Shown: positions 15,774 through 24,087, counted from the stretch's first letter. The stretch: 64,000 bases of DNA from an uncultured Faecalibacterium sp. (GCA_944386015.1 CALWZK010000005.1:1-64000); one strand, 5' to 3'. Notes: generated from the sequence alone by a model not told the origin. Numbers and translations are program-made.

Positions 15774-17207
15774 ATGAAAGCATTTATGGATAAAGAATTC
15801 ATGCTGCAGTCTCCCACGGCCCAGCATCTGTACCACACCTATGCAGCGGACATGCCCATCTGCGACTACCACTGCCACATCTCGCCCCGCGAGATCTATG
15901 AGAACCGCAAGTTCGACAACATCACCCAGGTCTGGCTGGGCGGGCGCCAGCCCGACGGCTCCCTGGCCGGCGACCACTACAAGTGGCGCGTGATGCGTTC
16001 CAACGGCGTGCCCGAGGAGTACATCACCGGGACCAAATCCGACCGGGAGCGGTTCCAGAAGTTTGCCGAGGCCCTGCCCATGGCCATCGGCAACCCCATG
16101 TATCACTGGACCAACCTGGAGCTGCACAAGTATTTCGGCTACCAGGGCGTGCTGAACGGCGACACCGCCGAGGAAGTCTGGAACCTGTGCAACGAGAAGC
16201 TGCAGAATGATCCCAAGCTGACCGTCCGGGGCCTGATCGAGCAGTCCAACGTGGCCTTCATCGGCACCACCGACGACCCCATCGACAGCCTGGAGTGGCA
16301 CGAGAAGATCAAGAACGACCCCACCATCAAGTTCACGGTGGCGCCTTCCTTCCGTCCTGACAAGGCCGTCAACATCAACAAGCCCGGCTTTGTGGAGTAC
16401 ATGGGCAAGCTGGCTGCCAGCGTGGGCAAAGAGAAGCTGGGCTGCATCCACTGCGTGATGGACGCTCTGGCTGAGCGGCTGGACTTCTTTGTGAAGATGG
16501 GCTGCCGTGCAGCCGACCACGGCCTGGACTATGTGCCCTACCGTGAGGCTTCCATCGAGGAAGTGGACGCCATCTACAAAAAGGCCATGGCCGGCGAAGC
16601 CGTCACCGTGGAGGAGACCGAGAAGTACCAGACCGCTCTGCTGGTCCACATGGGCCGTCTGTACCACAAGTACGGCACCGTGATGCAGCTGCATTATTCC
16701 TGCCTGCGTGGCGTTAACCGCAAGATGAACGCCCTGCTGGGCCCCGACACCGGCTTTGACATGATCAACCAGAACACCTGCGGCGGCAACATTGCAGCCC
16801 TGCTGAGCGCTCTGAACGACACCGGCGAGTGCCCCAAGACCATCATCTACAGCCTGAACCCCGCCGATAACGAGCAGATCGGCACCATTCTGGGCTGCTT
16901 CCAGGACGATGAGATCCCGGGCAAGATCCAGGCCGGCTCTGCCTGGTGGTTCTGCGACCAGAAGGTGGGCATGGAGAACCAGATGAAGTCTCTGGCCAAC
17001 CTGGGCCTGCTGGGCAACTTCGTGGGCATGCTGACCGACAGCCGCAGCTTCCTGAGCTACACCCGCCACGACTATTTCCGCCGCATCATGTGCAACCTGA
17101 TCGGCCAGTGGGTTGAGGACGGCGAGTACCCCAACGACGAAAAGGCCCTGGAAAAGATTGTCCGCGGCATCTGCTTCGACAACGCCAAACGCTACTTCAA
17201 CCTGTAA
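15774..17207 (+). CDS. uxaC: Glucuronate isomerase
   Basis: The 477-aa protein matches the UxaC family of amidohydrolase-fold isomerases: FMDKEFMLQSPTAQHLYH at the start, the metal-ligand motif DYHCHISPREIYENR near residue 37, TDDPIDSLEWH, a conserved CIHCVMDAL region, and the C-terminal LTDSRSFLSYTRHDYFRR. It converts D-glucuronate to D-fructuronate (or galacturonate to tagaturonate), the entry step for uxuB and uxuA. AAAAGGAG precedes the ATG at 15774. Its stop codon is the first base of a module 1 repeat. Confidence 0.95.
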   Translation: MKAFMDKEFMLQSPTAQHLYHTYAADMPICDYHCHISPREIYENRKFDNITQVWLGGRQPDGSLAGDHYKWRVMRSNGVPEEYITGTKSDRERFQKFAEALPMAIGNPMYHWTNLELHKYFGYQGVLNGDTAEEVWNLCNEKLQNDPKLTVRGLIEQSNVAFIGTTDDPIDSLEWHEKIKNDPTIKFTVAPSFRPDKAVNINKPGFVEYMGKLAASVGKEKLGCIHCVMDALAERLDFFVKMGCRAADHGLDYVPYREASIEEVDAIYKKAMAGEAVTVEETEKYQTALLVHMGRLYHKYGTVMQLHYSCLRGVNRKMNALLGPDTGFDMINQNTCGGNIAALLSALNDTGECPKTIIYSLNPADNEQIGTILGCFQDDEIPGKIQAGSAWWFCDQKVGMENQMKSLANLGLLGNFVGMLTDSRSFLSYTRHDYFRRIMCNLIGQWVEDGEYPNDEKALEKIVRGICFDNAKRYFNL

Positions 17208-17430
17208 CTTACTTTTCTGAAGAAAAGTAAGCAAAGGCAGCTGAGCCGAGCGCGTCCTGCGGACGAAACAGCGAGGCGAAGCTGGCGCCGCGCTCCGATT
17301 TTTGCAAGCACCCGCCGTGGTGCGCCGCAAAAATCGGCTAAGCGCAAGAGGTTTTACTGGGTACCGGGTCACTCTGGCCGCACTCACGTTACGTCTCACC
17401 GGCGGCAAGGGCCCTGCATCTTAGTCAGCG
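17206..17430 (+). repeat. Intergenic repeat module 1, copy B, interrupted by module 2
   Basis: The stop codon of uxaC runs directly into TAACTTACTTTTCTGAAG and its inverted arm, as in the other two copies. After AAGTAAGCAAA the element is interrupted by about 117 bp that match module 2 (GCGTCCTGCGGACGAAACAG at 17252-17271, hairpin with CGATTTTTGC/GCAAAAATCG, then CTAAGCGCAAGAGG). Module 1 resumes at 17352 with TTTTACTGGGTACC and continues to TTAGTCAGCG. This nested layout marks module 2 as the mobile part. Confidence 0.85.
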
Positions 17431-17592
17431 TTTGTGCCTGCGGCACGGTACGAGGGAAAGTTCCTGCAAACCTATTTTCTGCTTGTTGAAAAGTGAGCAA
17501 AAAGGCGTTTTCCGGCTGCTGTGCAGCTGAATTGTCTATAGGCGGCGCGGTACGCTGAAAGGTTTGCATTATTTTTTCCATAACTCCATACA

Positions 17593-17621
17593 AGCCCTCG
17601 CCCTTCCGGGCGGGGGTTTTG
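17593..17621 (+). terminator. Terminator-like hairpin before the MBL gene
   Basis: CCCTCGCCC and GGGCGGGGG (with one mismatch) flank a TTCC loop and are followed by TTTTG. It lies only about 30 bp upstream of the MBL start, so it could end read-through from uxaC or regulate the MBL gene. The 17431-17592 stretch has no credible gene. Confidence 0.6.
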
Positions 17622-17649
17622 CTGATACACAGGAAAAGGACGGGAACTT

Positions 17650-18501
17650 ATGATTCATCAACCCATCATCCTGGAAGTGGCAAAAGACACCTATATGATT
17701 AATCTGATGGGTCTCCAGGCTCCATCTCTGATTGTGGGCCGCGACCGGGCCCTGCTGCTGGACACCGGGCTGGGCAATTTTGACATGATGGAAATAGTCC
17801 GCCGCATCACCGACAAGCCGGTGATGCTGGTTCTCACCCATGCCCACAGCGACCACATGGGCGGCATTGGGCAATTCCAGGAAATTCATATTCATCCGGC
17901 CGATCTTCCGGCTGCTCAGGCATTTGACGCTGACCGCTTGATTCACGAAGATGACCGGCTCCCCACCCAAAAGGAATTTGTGGCCCAGGCTGCGGCTGCA
18001 TTTCGCGCCAGGCCGGAAAATATTTTCGACATTCCCGAAACCGTGATGGAAGACCGGTTTTCGGAGCGCCGGTTCATTCCTTTGCAGCCGGACCAAATCA
18101 TTGATTTGGGCGGCAGGCAGGTGCAGATTCTGGAAGAACGGGGCCACACGGCCGGTGAGATTGCGGTGCTGGATTTTCAATCCCGGATTCTCTTTGCCGG
18201 GGACGGCATTTCCCCCATGTTCAGCATCACCGAAGCGGACATCACAACGGCCCGGAATGATCTGCTGCACATCCGCTCCCATGCATCCGAATTTGACCGG
18301 ATTTATCATGGGCATTTTGGCGGCACCGATCCTGCCACCCTTTGTTCGGCCCCCGTCTCCATGCTGGATGACATCCTGCAGATCCTGAACGACGCTTTGG
18401 ACGGCACAGATCCCGGCCAGCCCGCGGGAAGCGAAACCCTGCGCACCCGCTCTTACGGCAGTGTCCAGCTGTACTGGCACCCATCCAAACAATCCCAATA
18501 A
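17650..18501 (+). CDS. MBL-fold metallohydrolase
   Basis: The 283-aa protein has the metallo-beta-lactamase fold signature THAHSDHMGG (residues about 62-71), the metal-bridging GHTAGEIAVLD near 164, FAGDGISP near 182, and a late His in YHGHFGGT. Such enzymes hydrolyse thioesters, lactones, phosphodiesters or lactams; nothing visible narrows the substrate. AAAGGACGGG precedes the ATG. Codon use is less GC-biased than most of its neighbours (for example ATT and CAT are frequent), which may mark a later arrival. It stands alone between terminators and repeats. Confidence 0.85.
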   Translation: MIHQPIILEVAKDTYMINLMGLQAPSLIVGRDRALLLDTGLGNFDMMEIVRRITDKPVMLVLTHAHSDHMGGIGQFQEIHIHPADLPAAQAFDADRLIHEDDRLPTQKEFVAQAAAAFRARPENIFDIPETVMEDRFSERRFIPLQPDQIIDLGGRQVQILEERGHTAGEIAVLDFQSRILFAGDGISPMFSITEADITTARNDLLHIRSHASEFDRIYHGHFGGTDPATLCSAPVSMLDDILQILNDALDGTDPGQPAGSETLRTRSYGSVQLYWHPSKQSQ

Positions 18502-18504
18502 AAA

Positions 18505-18561
18505 AACTCCCCCACCCGCTCGGCTTTATGGGCCTTGCGGGCGGGGGAGTTTCTTGTTTTT
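18505..18561 (+). terminator. Terminator of the MBL gene
   Basis: AACTCCCCCACCCGC pairs with GCGGGCGGGGGAGTT and is followed by TCTTGTTTTT. Confidence 0.85.
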
Positions 18562-18671
18562 ATCATTTGTTTGCGCCGCCAGCCCCTCCGGGGCGCGGCC
18601 TTGATTCCAGGTTTGGCATTTGCAACTTTTCAGGATATCGGGCCGCAGGCCAAACGTTGACTGAGAGCGGC

Positions 18672-18768
18672 ACGGTTTGCCGCTGGTGAGACGTAACGTG
18701 AGTGCGGCCAGAGTGACCCGGTACCCAGTGAAAAGTCTTTTGCCTACTTTTCTTCAGAAAAGTAGGTT
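18672..18768 (-). repeat. Intergenic repeat module 1, copy C, starting at the Bax-inhibitor stop codon
   Basis: On the minus strand the TAA stop of the Bax-inhibitor-like gene continues as TAACCTACTTTTCTGAAG with inverted arm AAAAGTAGG, then CACTGGGTACCGGGTCACTC, the core GGCCGCACTCACGTTACG and TCTCACCAGCGGCAAA. The first-arm base change (CTT to CCT) is matched by a compensating change in the second arm (AAG to AGG), so the hairpin appears conserved as a structure. Confidence 0.85.
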
Positions 18769-19480
18769 AGTTGCGGTTGCGGTTGCCGCCCATGCCCAGC
18801 AGTCGCAGGACGAACAGGAAGATGTTGATGAAGTCCAGGTACAGGGTCAGGGCGCCGTAGACGCTGGCCTTCTCGGCCAGCTCGCTGTCAGCGGCGTAGT
18901 AAGCGTACATCTGGTGCAGCTTCTGGGTGTCATAGGCGGTCAGCAACATAAAGACCACCAGGCCGATGCCGCTGTACAGCAGGGATGCACCCACGCCAAA
19001 ACCAAACAGGCTGCCCACCAGGCCGGTGACCAGCATGGCCATCAGGCCCATCATCAGCTTGGGGCCCCAGCTGGTCAGATCCCGGCTGGTGGTGTGGCCG
19101 TAAAACGCCATCAGGCCAAAGTAGACGGCGGTGCTCAGGAAGGCCATCACCAGGGTGTTCACCGAGAACAGCAGGAAATAATAGCTCAATACCATGCCGT
19201 TCAGGGCCGAGTAGGCCAGGAACACGCCCCGGGCTGCCCCTACCGACATCCGCTGCAGCCGGGCGCTCAGGGTGAACACCAGGGCCAGCTCAGCAATGGT
19301 CAGAACCAGATACAGGGAATTGACCACATAGAACAGAGGGGTTGCAATGGTCAGCAGGGCCACTGCAAAAGTCACTACCAGACCGGCGGCCATCCAGCGG
19401 TAGGTCCGGGCCATATAATCAGCTGCGGACATCGTCGCTTCGGTGTAGCCGCGGTCGTAATCATTATTGTAATAATTCAT
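18767..19480 (-). CDS. Bax inhibitor-1 / YccA family membrane protein
   Basis: The 237-aa protein has seven hydrophobic segments and the family pattern: YMARTYRWMAAGLVVTF at the N-terminus, then repeated helices, and the C-terminal half with YDTQKLHQMY and a final LTLYLDFINIFLFVLRLLG carrying the conserved Asp. Bacterial members behave as pH-sensitive Ca2+ leak channels or bind FtsH (YccA). AAGGAG lies eight bases before the ATG at 19480; the alternative GTG nine bases upstream is less likely. Notably an ftsH gene lies elsewhere in the window (44462), but not adjacent. Confidence 0.9.
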   Translation of the reverse strand: MNYYNNDYDRGYTEATMSAADYMARTYRWMAAGLVVTFAVALLTIATPLFYVVNSLYLVLTIAELALVFTLSARLQRMSVGAARGVFLAYSALNGMVLSYYFLLFSVNTLVMAFLSTAVYFGLMAFYGHTTSRDLTSWGPKLMMGLMAMLVTGLVGSLFGFGVGASLLYSGIGLVVFMLLTAYDTQKLHQMYAYYAADSELAEKASVYGALTLYLDFINIFLFVLRLLGMGGNRNRN

Positions 19481-19522
19481 ACAAGACACTCCTTTTTGCC
19501 ACGAACGAGGTCTTATGGCCTC

Positions 19523-19551
19523 TTGCCCCGTTCTGATGCTTACAGTATACT
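19523..19551 (+). promoter_or_regulatory. hemW promoter
   Basis: TTGCCC (19523-19528), 17 bp, and TATACT (19546-19551) lie about 40 bp upstream of hemW. The opposite strand has TATAGT in the same place (19549-19554), so the Bax-inhibitor gene probably uses an overlapping divergent promoter. Confidence 0.55.
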
Positions 19552-19591
19552 ATAGAGAAATGAACGTTTCATGAAAAGGCTGTGACTGATT

Positions 19592-20665
19592 TTGTCTTTC
19601 GGTTTGTATTATCATATCCCCTATTGTTTTTCCCGCTGCCGGTACTGCGATTTCTATACCGCCGGCGGCCAGCGGGGCGTCCCCGACGCCTATATTGATG
19701 CCCTGGTGCGGGAACTGAAACGCTACTCCCTGCCGGGGTCCCCCGACACCCTCTACTTTGGGGGCGGGACCCCCAGCCTCCTGACCCCGGCCCAGGCCGC
19801 CCGGCTGATCCAGGCCGCAGCCCCCCGGGCGGGGGCCGAAATCACCCTGGAAGCCAACCCCGAGACTGTCACCGAGGAGCTGCTGCGGGGCTTCCGGGAA
19901 GCCGGAGTCAACCGGCTGTCCCTGGGGGTCCAGTCGGCCAGCGACGCCCAGCTCCGCACCCTGGGCCGGCCCCACAACGCCGCCCAGGCCCGGGCCGCTT
20001 TTGAGGAGGCCCGCCGGGCGGGGTTTGAGAACATCAGCGGGGACATCATGCTGGCCCTCCCCCACTACACCAGAGCCGAGTTCGACGAAACTTTGGCCCT
20101 GATCCGGGATGGAGGCGCCCGGCACATTTCGGCCTACCTGCTCAAGATTGAGCCGGGTTCGGCCTTTGGCCGCCGCCCGCCCGAAGGCCTGCCCGGCCCC
20201 GACCAGGCCGCCGACTTCTACCTTTACGCGGTGGACCGGCTGGCCCGGGAAGGGTACCGGCAGTATGAGATTTCCAGCTTTGCCCGGCCCGGCTTTGAAG
20301 GCAAACACAACCGCAACTACTGGGACTGCGGGGACTATCTGGGCATCGGCCCCGCCGCCCACAGCTGCATGGGCGGCCGGCGATTTTATTATCCCCCGGA
20401 CACCGCCGGATTCATCGCCGGGTCTGAGCCGGTCCAGGACGGCACCTGCGGCGCCGAGGACTATCTGATTTTGCAGCTGCGGCTTTCCACCGGGCTGGAC
20501 CTGGCCGAATACCGCCGCCGGGGCGGGGCGGCCTTCACCTCCCATCAGAAGGCTTTTCTGGAGCGGTGCGCCGGGGCGGGCTATCTGACCCTGACCCCCG
20601 ATCGCCTGACCCTCACCCCCCTGGGGATGATCGTCCAGAACAGCATTTTGGAGGAGCTGATTTAA
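19592..20665 (+). CDS. hemW: Radical SAM heme chaperone HemW-like protein
   Basis: The 357-aa protein starts SFGLYYHIPYCFSRCRYCDF, with the radical SAM CxxxCxxC cluster motif at residues about 11-18, followed by YFGGGTPSLL, EANPETVTEELL, RLSLGVQSASD and HISAYLLKIEPGSAF, all typical of HemN-like proteins lacking coproporphyrinogen oxidase activity. HemW binds heme and delivers it to haem proteins. An in-frame stop at 19583-19585 leaves TTG at 19592 as the best start, with only a weak AAAAGG upstream. The 3' end overlaps the convergent ABC ATPase by four bases. Confidence 0.88.
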   Translation: MSFGLYYHIPYCFSRCRYCDFYTAGGQRGVPDAYIDALVRELKRYSLPGSPDTLYFGGGTPSLLTPAQAARLIQAAAPRAGAEITLEANPETVTEELLRGFREAGVNRLSLGVQSASDAQLRTLGRPHNAAQARAAFEEARRAGFENISGDIMLALPHYTRAEFDETLALIRDGGARHISAYLLKIEPGSAFGRRPPEGLPGPDQAADFYLYAVDRLAREGYRQYEISSFARPGFEGKHNRNYWDCGDYLGIGPAAHSCMGGRRFYYPPDTAGFIAGSEPVQDGTCGAEDYLILQLRLSTGLDLAEYRRRGGAAFTSHQKAFLERCAGAGYLTLTPDRLTLTPLGMIVQNSILEELI

Positions 20666-21258
20666 GGGGCCGGGTCCTGTTTTGGCAGCTGGTCCAGATG
20701 GATCACCGGCCAGCCCAGGGCCTGGATGGCTGCCCGGTCATGGGTGGCCAGCAGGGCCGGGGCGCCGGCACAGCGGCGGTTCAGCAGGGCCGCCGCCTGT
20801 TCCATCGACACCGGGTCCAGGCCGGTGAAGGGCTCGTCCAGCAGGCGGGTGTCTGCTTTGGCCCAGACCGCCCGCAGCAGGGCCGCCCGGCGCTTCTGCC
20901 CGCCTGACAGACGGGCGGCGGGCAGGATCAGCGCCTCGCCGGACATCCCCAGCAGGGCAAAATCTGCCTCCACGGCCTGGCGGCGGGCTTTGTCGTCGGG
21001 CAATACCAGCAGCACATTTTCCACCGCGGAGAGCTGGGGGCAGAGCCGGTCCTCCTGAAACACCGCTGCGGTCCGGCCCACACCGGCAATGGTGCCGCTG
21101 TCGGGCTGTTCCAGCCCCAGCAGAATCCGCAGCAGGGTGGTCTTGCCCCAGCCGCTGGGGGCCCACAGAACCGCCGGCCCCGAGACCGAAAAGGTCAGAT
21201 CCCGGAACAGCAGGTGATCCCCGAAGGCCTTGGTGAGATGCTCCACTTGCAGGATCAT
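20662..21258 (-). CDS. ABC transporter ATP-binding protein (NitT/TauT type)
   Basis: The 198-aa ATPase is short for the family. Walker A is APSGWGKTT (residues about 33-41), the signature LSGGQKRRAALLRA around 118, Walker B TRLLDEPF near 138, and the H-loop ATHDRAA near 173. It energises import with the permease upstream (ATGA overlap) and the lipoprotein at 22127. The substrate of the system is not evident. Confidence 0.9.
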   Translation of the reverse strand: MILQVEHLTKAFGDHLLFRDLTFSVSGPAVLWAPSGWGKTTLLRILLGLEQPDSGTIAGVGRTAAVFQEDRLCPQLSAVENVLLVLPDDKARRQAVEADFALLGMSGEALILPAARLSGGQKRRAALLRAVWAKADTRLLDEPFTGLDPVSMEQAAALLNRRCAGAPALLATHDRAAIQALGWPVIHLDQLPKQDPAP

Positions 21259-22022
21259 GGTTCCTCCTCTCCGCAGACATGCCGCACCGCCAGCCCCAGC
21301 AGGGCCAGAAAGAGCTTTTCAAAGAGGGCGGACAGGCAGATGATCACAAAGGTCCAGGCGAACAAATCCCCGGTGGACAGGGTGATCTTGGCCCTGTAGA
21401 GGGCGTCGCCGATGCTGCCGTCGGGCAGGCCGATGACCTCGGCGGCTACCCCGCTTTTCCAGCACAGGCCCAGGGCGGTGCGGCAGCCCTCCCGGAAGGC
21501 GGGCAGCACCGCCGGCAGCCAGATGGCCCGCAGCCGCCGGCCCGCCGGCAGCCGGAACACCCTGGCCATCTCCAGCAGCTGGACATCCGTCCCCTGGATG
21601 CCGGTGCGGACGGCGCTGTACAGCACCGGCACCGCCATCAAAAAGCTGATGAGGATGCTCAGTTCCCTGCCCCGGACCCACACCAGGGCCAGGATCACAA
21701 AGCTGGCCACCGGGGTGGCCTTGACCAGCTGCATCACCGGGTCCAGCAGCAGCTCCACCGTCCGGGACAGCCGGGCGCCCACCGCCAGGGCCACGCTGCA
21801 CACAGCCCCCAGGCCAAACCCCAGCAGAATCCGCCCGCTGGAAAAGGCCACCCGGGCCCAGAATTCCCCGGTGGGCAGCAGCCGGATCAACGTCCCGGCC
21901 GCCTGCACCGGCGACACCAGAAACACTTCCTGCCCCACCGCCATGGCGGCCCACTGCCACAACGCCAGCCAGAAGGCCGCCGCCGCCAGGCGCCCGGGCC
22001 AGGATTTCTTTTTGGATTCCAC
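21255..22022 (-). CDS. ABC transporter permease (NitT/TauT type)
   Basis: The 255-aa protein has about six helices and the BPD_transp_1 EAA-type loop, visible as LEMARVFRLPAGRRLRAIW-like sequence around residue 155 followed by LPAVLPAFREG. It pairs with the ATPase it overlaps by four bases. Start with GGAGG upstream. The gene follows the binding-protein gene after an intercistronic hairpin. Confidence 0.9.
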   Translation of the reverse strand: MESKKKSWPGRLAAAAFWLALWQWAAMAVGQEVFLVSPVQAAGTLIRLLPTGEFWARVAFSSGRILLGFGLGAVCSVALAVGARLSRTVELLLDPVMQLVKATPVASFVILALVWVRGRELSILISFLMAVPVLYSAVRTGIQGTDVQLLEMARVFRLPAGRRLRAIWLPAVLPAFREGCRTALGLCWKSGVAAEVIGLPDGSIGDALYRAKITLSTGDLFAWTFVIICLSALFEKLFLALLGLAVRHVCGEEEP

Positions 22023-22061
22023 TGCACACCTCCTTATGGTTTCTGTGCAAAAGTATAAAGC

Positions 22062-22096
22062 AAAAAGGGACGCCCCGCAAGAGGCGCCCCTTTGTT
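22062..22096 (-). terminator. Attenuator hairpin between binding protein and permease
   Basis: On the minus strand AAGGGGCGCCTC pairs with GGGGCGTCCCTT (two imperfect positions) and TTTTTGC follows. Such hairpins commonly let the binding-protein gene be expressed above the membrane components. Confidence 0.7.
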
Positions 22097-22126
22097 GTTT
22101 TCAGGTTTTAGGGCTTTTGTCCAGGC

Positions 22127-23185
22127 TCAGGCGCCCATCCAGTAGAAGCCGTCGTCCGGCATGGCGCCGCCCACCGAAGCGGGGTCAGCGTCGTACAGCA
22201 CCTGCAGATAGCCGGCCACGTCGGCCTGCATCTCGTCGCCGGTGACGCAGACGATGTTGCAGTTGGGCAGGGCTGCCTTGGCGATGGCGGCCTTGGCCAC
22301 CACACCCTGCTCCTCGCAGAGGGCTGCGGTGCCGTCCAGGTCATTGTTGGCGGCATCCACGCTGGCGGTGTAGTCTTTCAGGAAGGCGGCCACCACGTCG
22401 GGATGCTCCTGGGCGTATTCGGTGCGGACCACCGTCACGCCGGTGATCAGCTGGGTGTCGCAGATCTTGTCCCACTCCTCGGTGAGGTCCAGGGCCACCC
22501 GCAGGGTGTCATCCTGCATGGAGGCGGAGGTCACATAGGGCTGGGGCAGCACAGCGATGGCATCCTCGGCCACGGCCATCTGGGCGGTGACCTCGGTGGC
22601 CTCGCTGTAGAACTCGATGGTTACGTCCTTGTCGGGGTCAATGCCATTCTGCTGCAGGATGTACCGCAGGACGTACTCGGGGGTGGTGCCCTTGCCGGTG
22701 GACAGGATGGTCCGGCCCTTCAGGTCGGCCACCGAATGGATGGTGTCACCCTTTTCCACCACATACAGGACGCCCAGGGTGTTGACGGCCATCACCTGGA
22801 TGCCGCCCTGGGTCTTCTGGTAGAGGGTGGCGGCCAGGTTGGCAGGGATGGCAGCCATATCCAGCTCGCCCTTGGTCAGCAGGGGGACAATCTCGTCGGC
22901 GGTGCCGTAGAGCTGCAGGTCATAGTCCAGAGAGGCGGAGCCGTCCTCCTCCATGGGCAGCAGGTTCACCAGGCCCATGGTGGTGGGGCCCTTCAGGCCG
23001 GCGATCCGCACAGCGTCGGTGGTGGACAGGGGCTCAGTGCTTTCGGACGAAGCGGCCTGGCTGGAGGCAGCCTCGCTGGAAGCAGCCTGGCTGGATGCTG
23101 CGGTGCTGCCCGCCGTGGAGCCGCCGCAGGCTGCCAGGGACAGCATCAGGGCTGCCGACAGCAGCAGGGAAACCAATTTCTTCAT
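22127..23185 (-). CDS. ABC transporter substrate-binding lipoprotein (NMT1-like), normal lobe order
   Basis: The 352-aa protein begins with a Sec lipoprotein leader ending LAAC (residues 17-20), then a Ser/Ala-rich linker of about 30 residues. The mature part starts with lobe 1 (VRIAGLKGPTTMGLVNL ... ELDMAAIPANLAATLY), crosses at SVADLKGRTILSTGKG into lobe 2, and returns to lobe 1 at the C-terminus. This is the standard order of periplasmic binding proteins and is a useful internal contrast to the MetQ and 34610 proteins. NMT1-like proteins bind sulfonates, nitrate, thiamine precursors and others; the ligand is unknown. Divergent from a Crp/Fnr gene. Confidence 0.88.
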   Translation of the reverse strand: MKKLVSLLLSAALMLSLAACGGSTAGSTAASSQAASSEAASSQAASSESTEPLSTTDAVRIAGLKGPTTMGLVNLLPMEEDGSASLDYDLQLYGTADEIVPLLTKGELDMAAIPANLAATLYQKTQGGIQVMAVNTLGVLYVVEKGDTIHSVADLKGRTILSTGKGTTPEYVLRYILQQNGIDPDKDVTIEFYSEATEVTAQMAVAEDAIAVLPQPYVTSASMQDDTLRVALDLTEEWDKICDTQLITGVTVVRTEYAQEHPDVVAAFLKDYTASVDAANNDLDGTAALCEEQGVVAKAAIAKAALPNCNIVCVTGDEMQADVAGYLQVLYDADPASVGGAMPDDGFYWMGA

Positions 23186-23214
23186 GATATCGTTCCTTCT
23201 TCTCCCAAATTTTT

Positions 23215-23234
23215 TACAATTTTGAAAAATTGTA
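23215..23234. promoter_or_regulatory. Perfect inverted repeat between binding-protein and Crp/Fnr genes
   Basis: TACAATTTT and AAAATTGTA form a perfect 9-bp inverted repeat with two bases between the arms, 30 bp upstream of the binding-protein start. It is a candidate operator for the divergent Crp/Fnr-type regulator. Confidence 0.55.
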
Positions 23235-23243
23235 CAAAACCAT

Positions 23244-23272
23244 TTGCTTTGCAGGGATCATTCTACTATAAT
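23244..23272 (+). promoter_or_regulatory. Promoter of the Crp/Fnr-glycosyltransferase operon
   Basis: TTGCTT (23244-23249), a 17-bp spacer and TATAAT (23267-23272). Because it sits inside the longest reading of the Crp/Fnr frame, that long reading cannot be the real protein start. Confidence 0.75.
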
Positions 23273-23384
23273 GAAGGAGAAATTACCGTTGCATGTGCAA
23301 CAGAACAGCGAGTTTGACAGCTGTTTATCAATCCCATTTTCCCGCAGCTGCCCCCGGCAGCCTGCCCGCAGTCTGAACAGAACC

Positions 23385-24065
23385 ATGCAGAACGACTTGA
23401 CCCTCTTACAATCCACTTCCCTGTTCAGCGGCCTGAGCCAGGAAGACCTGGCCGGGCTGCTGGCCCGGATGGGCGCTGTCCACCGCAGCTATAACCGGGG
23501 CGTTGTCCTGGTGCAGGCCGGCAGCCCCAACCACAGCGTGGGGATCATCCTCTCGGGGCGGATCGAGGCGGTGCGCCTGGCCCCCGACGGCAGCCCTCTG
23601 CCCATCACCCAGATGGGCCCCGGGGGCGTTTTTGGGGACGTGCTGGGCGGGTCCAGCCTGTGCAGCCCGGTGACCGTCACCGCCTGCACCCCCTGTGATG
23701 TGATGCTGATCCCCTACCAGCGGCTTCTGTGCCCCGACGGCTCCGCCGCCCAGCAGCAGGTGCTGCAGAACCTGGTGCGCACCATCAGCGACAAATATTT
23801 CCTGCTGGCCCGCCGGGTGGATCTGCTGCTGCTGCGGACCCTGCGGGCCAAGGTGTCGGCCTATCTGCTGAGCGAGGCCGACCGGGCGGGGCAGCTGACC
23901 TTCCGCATCCCCTTCACCCGGGCCCAGCTGGCCCGCTATCTCAACTGCGACCGCAGCGCCCTCAGCCGGGAGCTGGGCCGGATGCAGCGGGAGGGCCTGC
24001 TGGACACCTATCGCAGCAGCTTCAAGCTGCGGGACCTCGACGCCCTCCGCAAGCTGTCCCAATAA
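23385..24065 (+). CDS. Crp/Fnr-family transcriptional regulator
   Basis: The 226-aa protein has a cyclic-nucleotide-binding-like beta barrel at residues about 8-120 (LFSGLSQEDLAGLLARM, ILSGRIEAVRLAPDG, GGVFGDVLGG) and a C-terminal Crp-type winged helix (FTRAQLARYLNCDRSALSRELGRMQREGLL). There is no Fnr-like N-terminal cysteine cluster. The start at 23385 is chosen because upstream in-frame starts lie in the promoter; its ribosome site is weak, so the exact start is uncertain. Probably controls the divergent ABC transporter. The next gene follows after 22 bp. Confidence 0.85.
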   Translation: MQNDLTLLQSTSLFSGLSQEDLAGLLARMGAVHRSYNRGVVLVQAGSPNHSVGIILSGRIEAVRLAPDGSPLPITQMGPGGVFGDVLGGSSLCSPVTVTACTPCDVMLIPYQRLLCPDGSAAQQQVLQNLVRTISDKYFLLARRVDLLLLRTLRAKVSAYLLSEADRAGQLTFRIPFTRAQLARYLNCDRSALSRELGRMQREGLLDTYRSSFKLRDLDALRKLSQ

Positions 24066-24087
24066 ACCATAAAGGAGCCATCCAGCC

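Noticed and set aside
15696..17408. A 570-codon minus-strand frame opposite uxaC
   Set aside because: Antisense shadow of uxaC that starts inside a repeat element.
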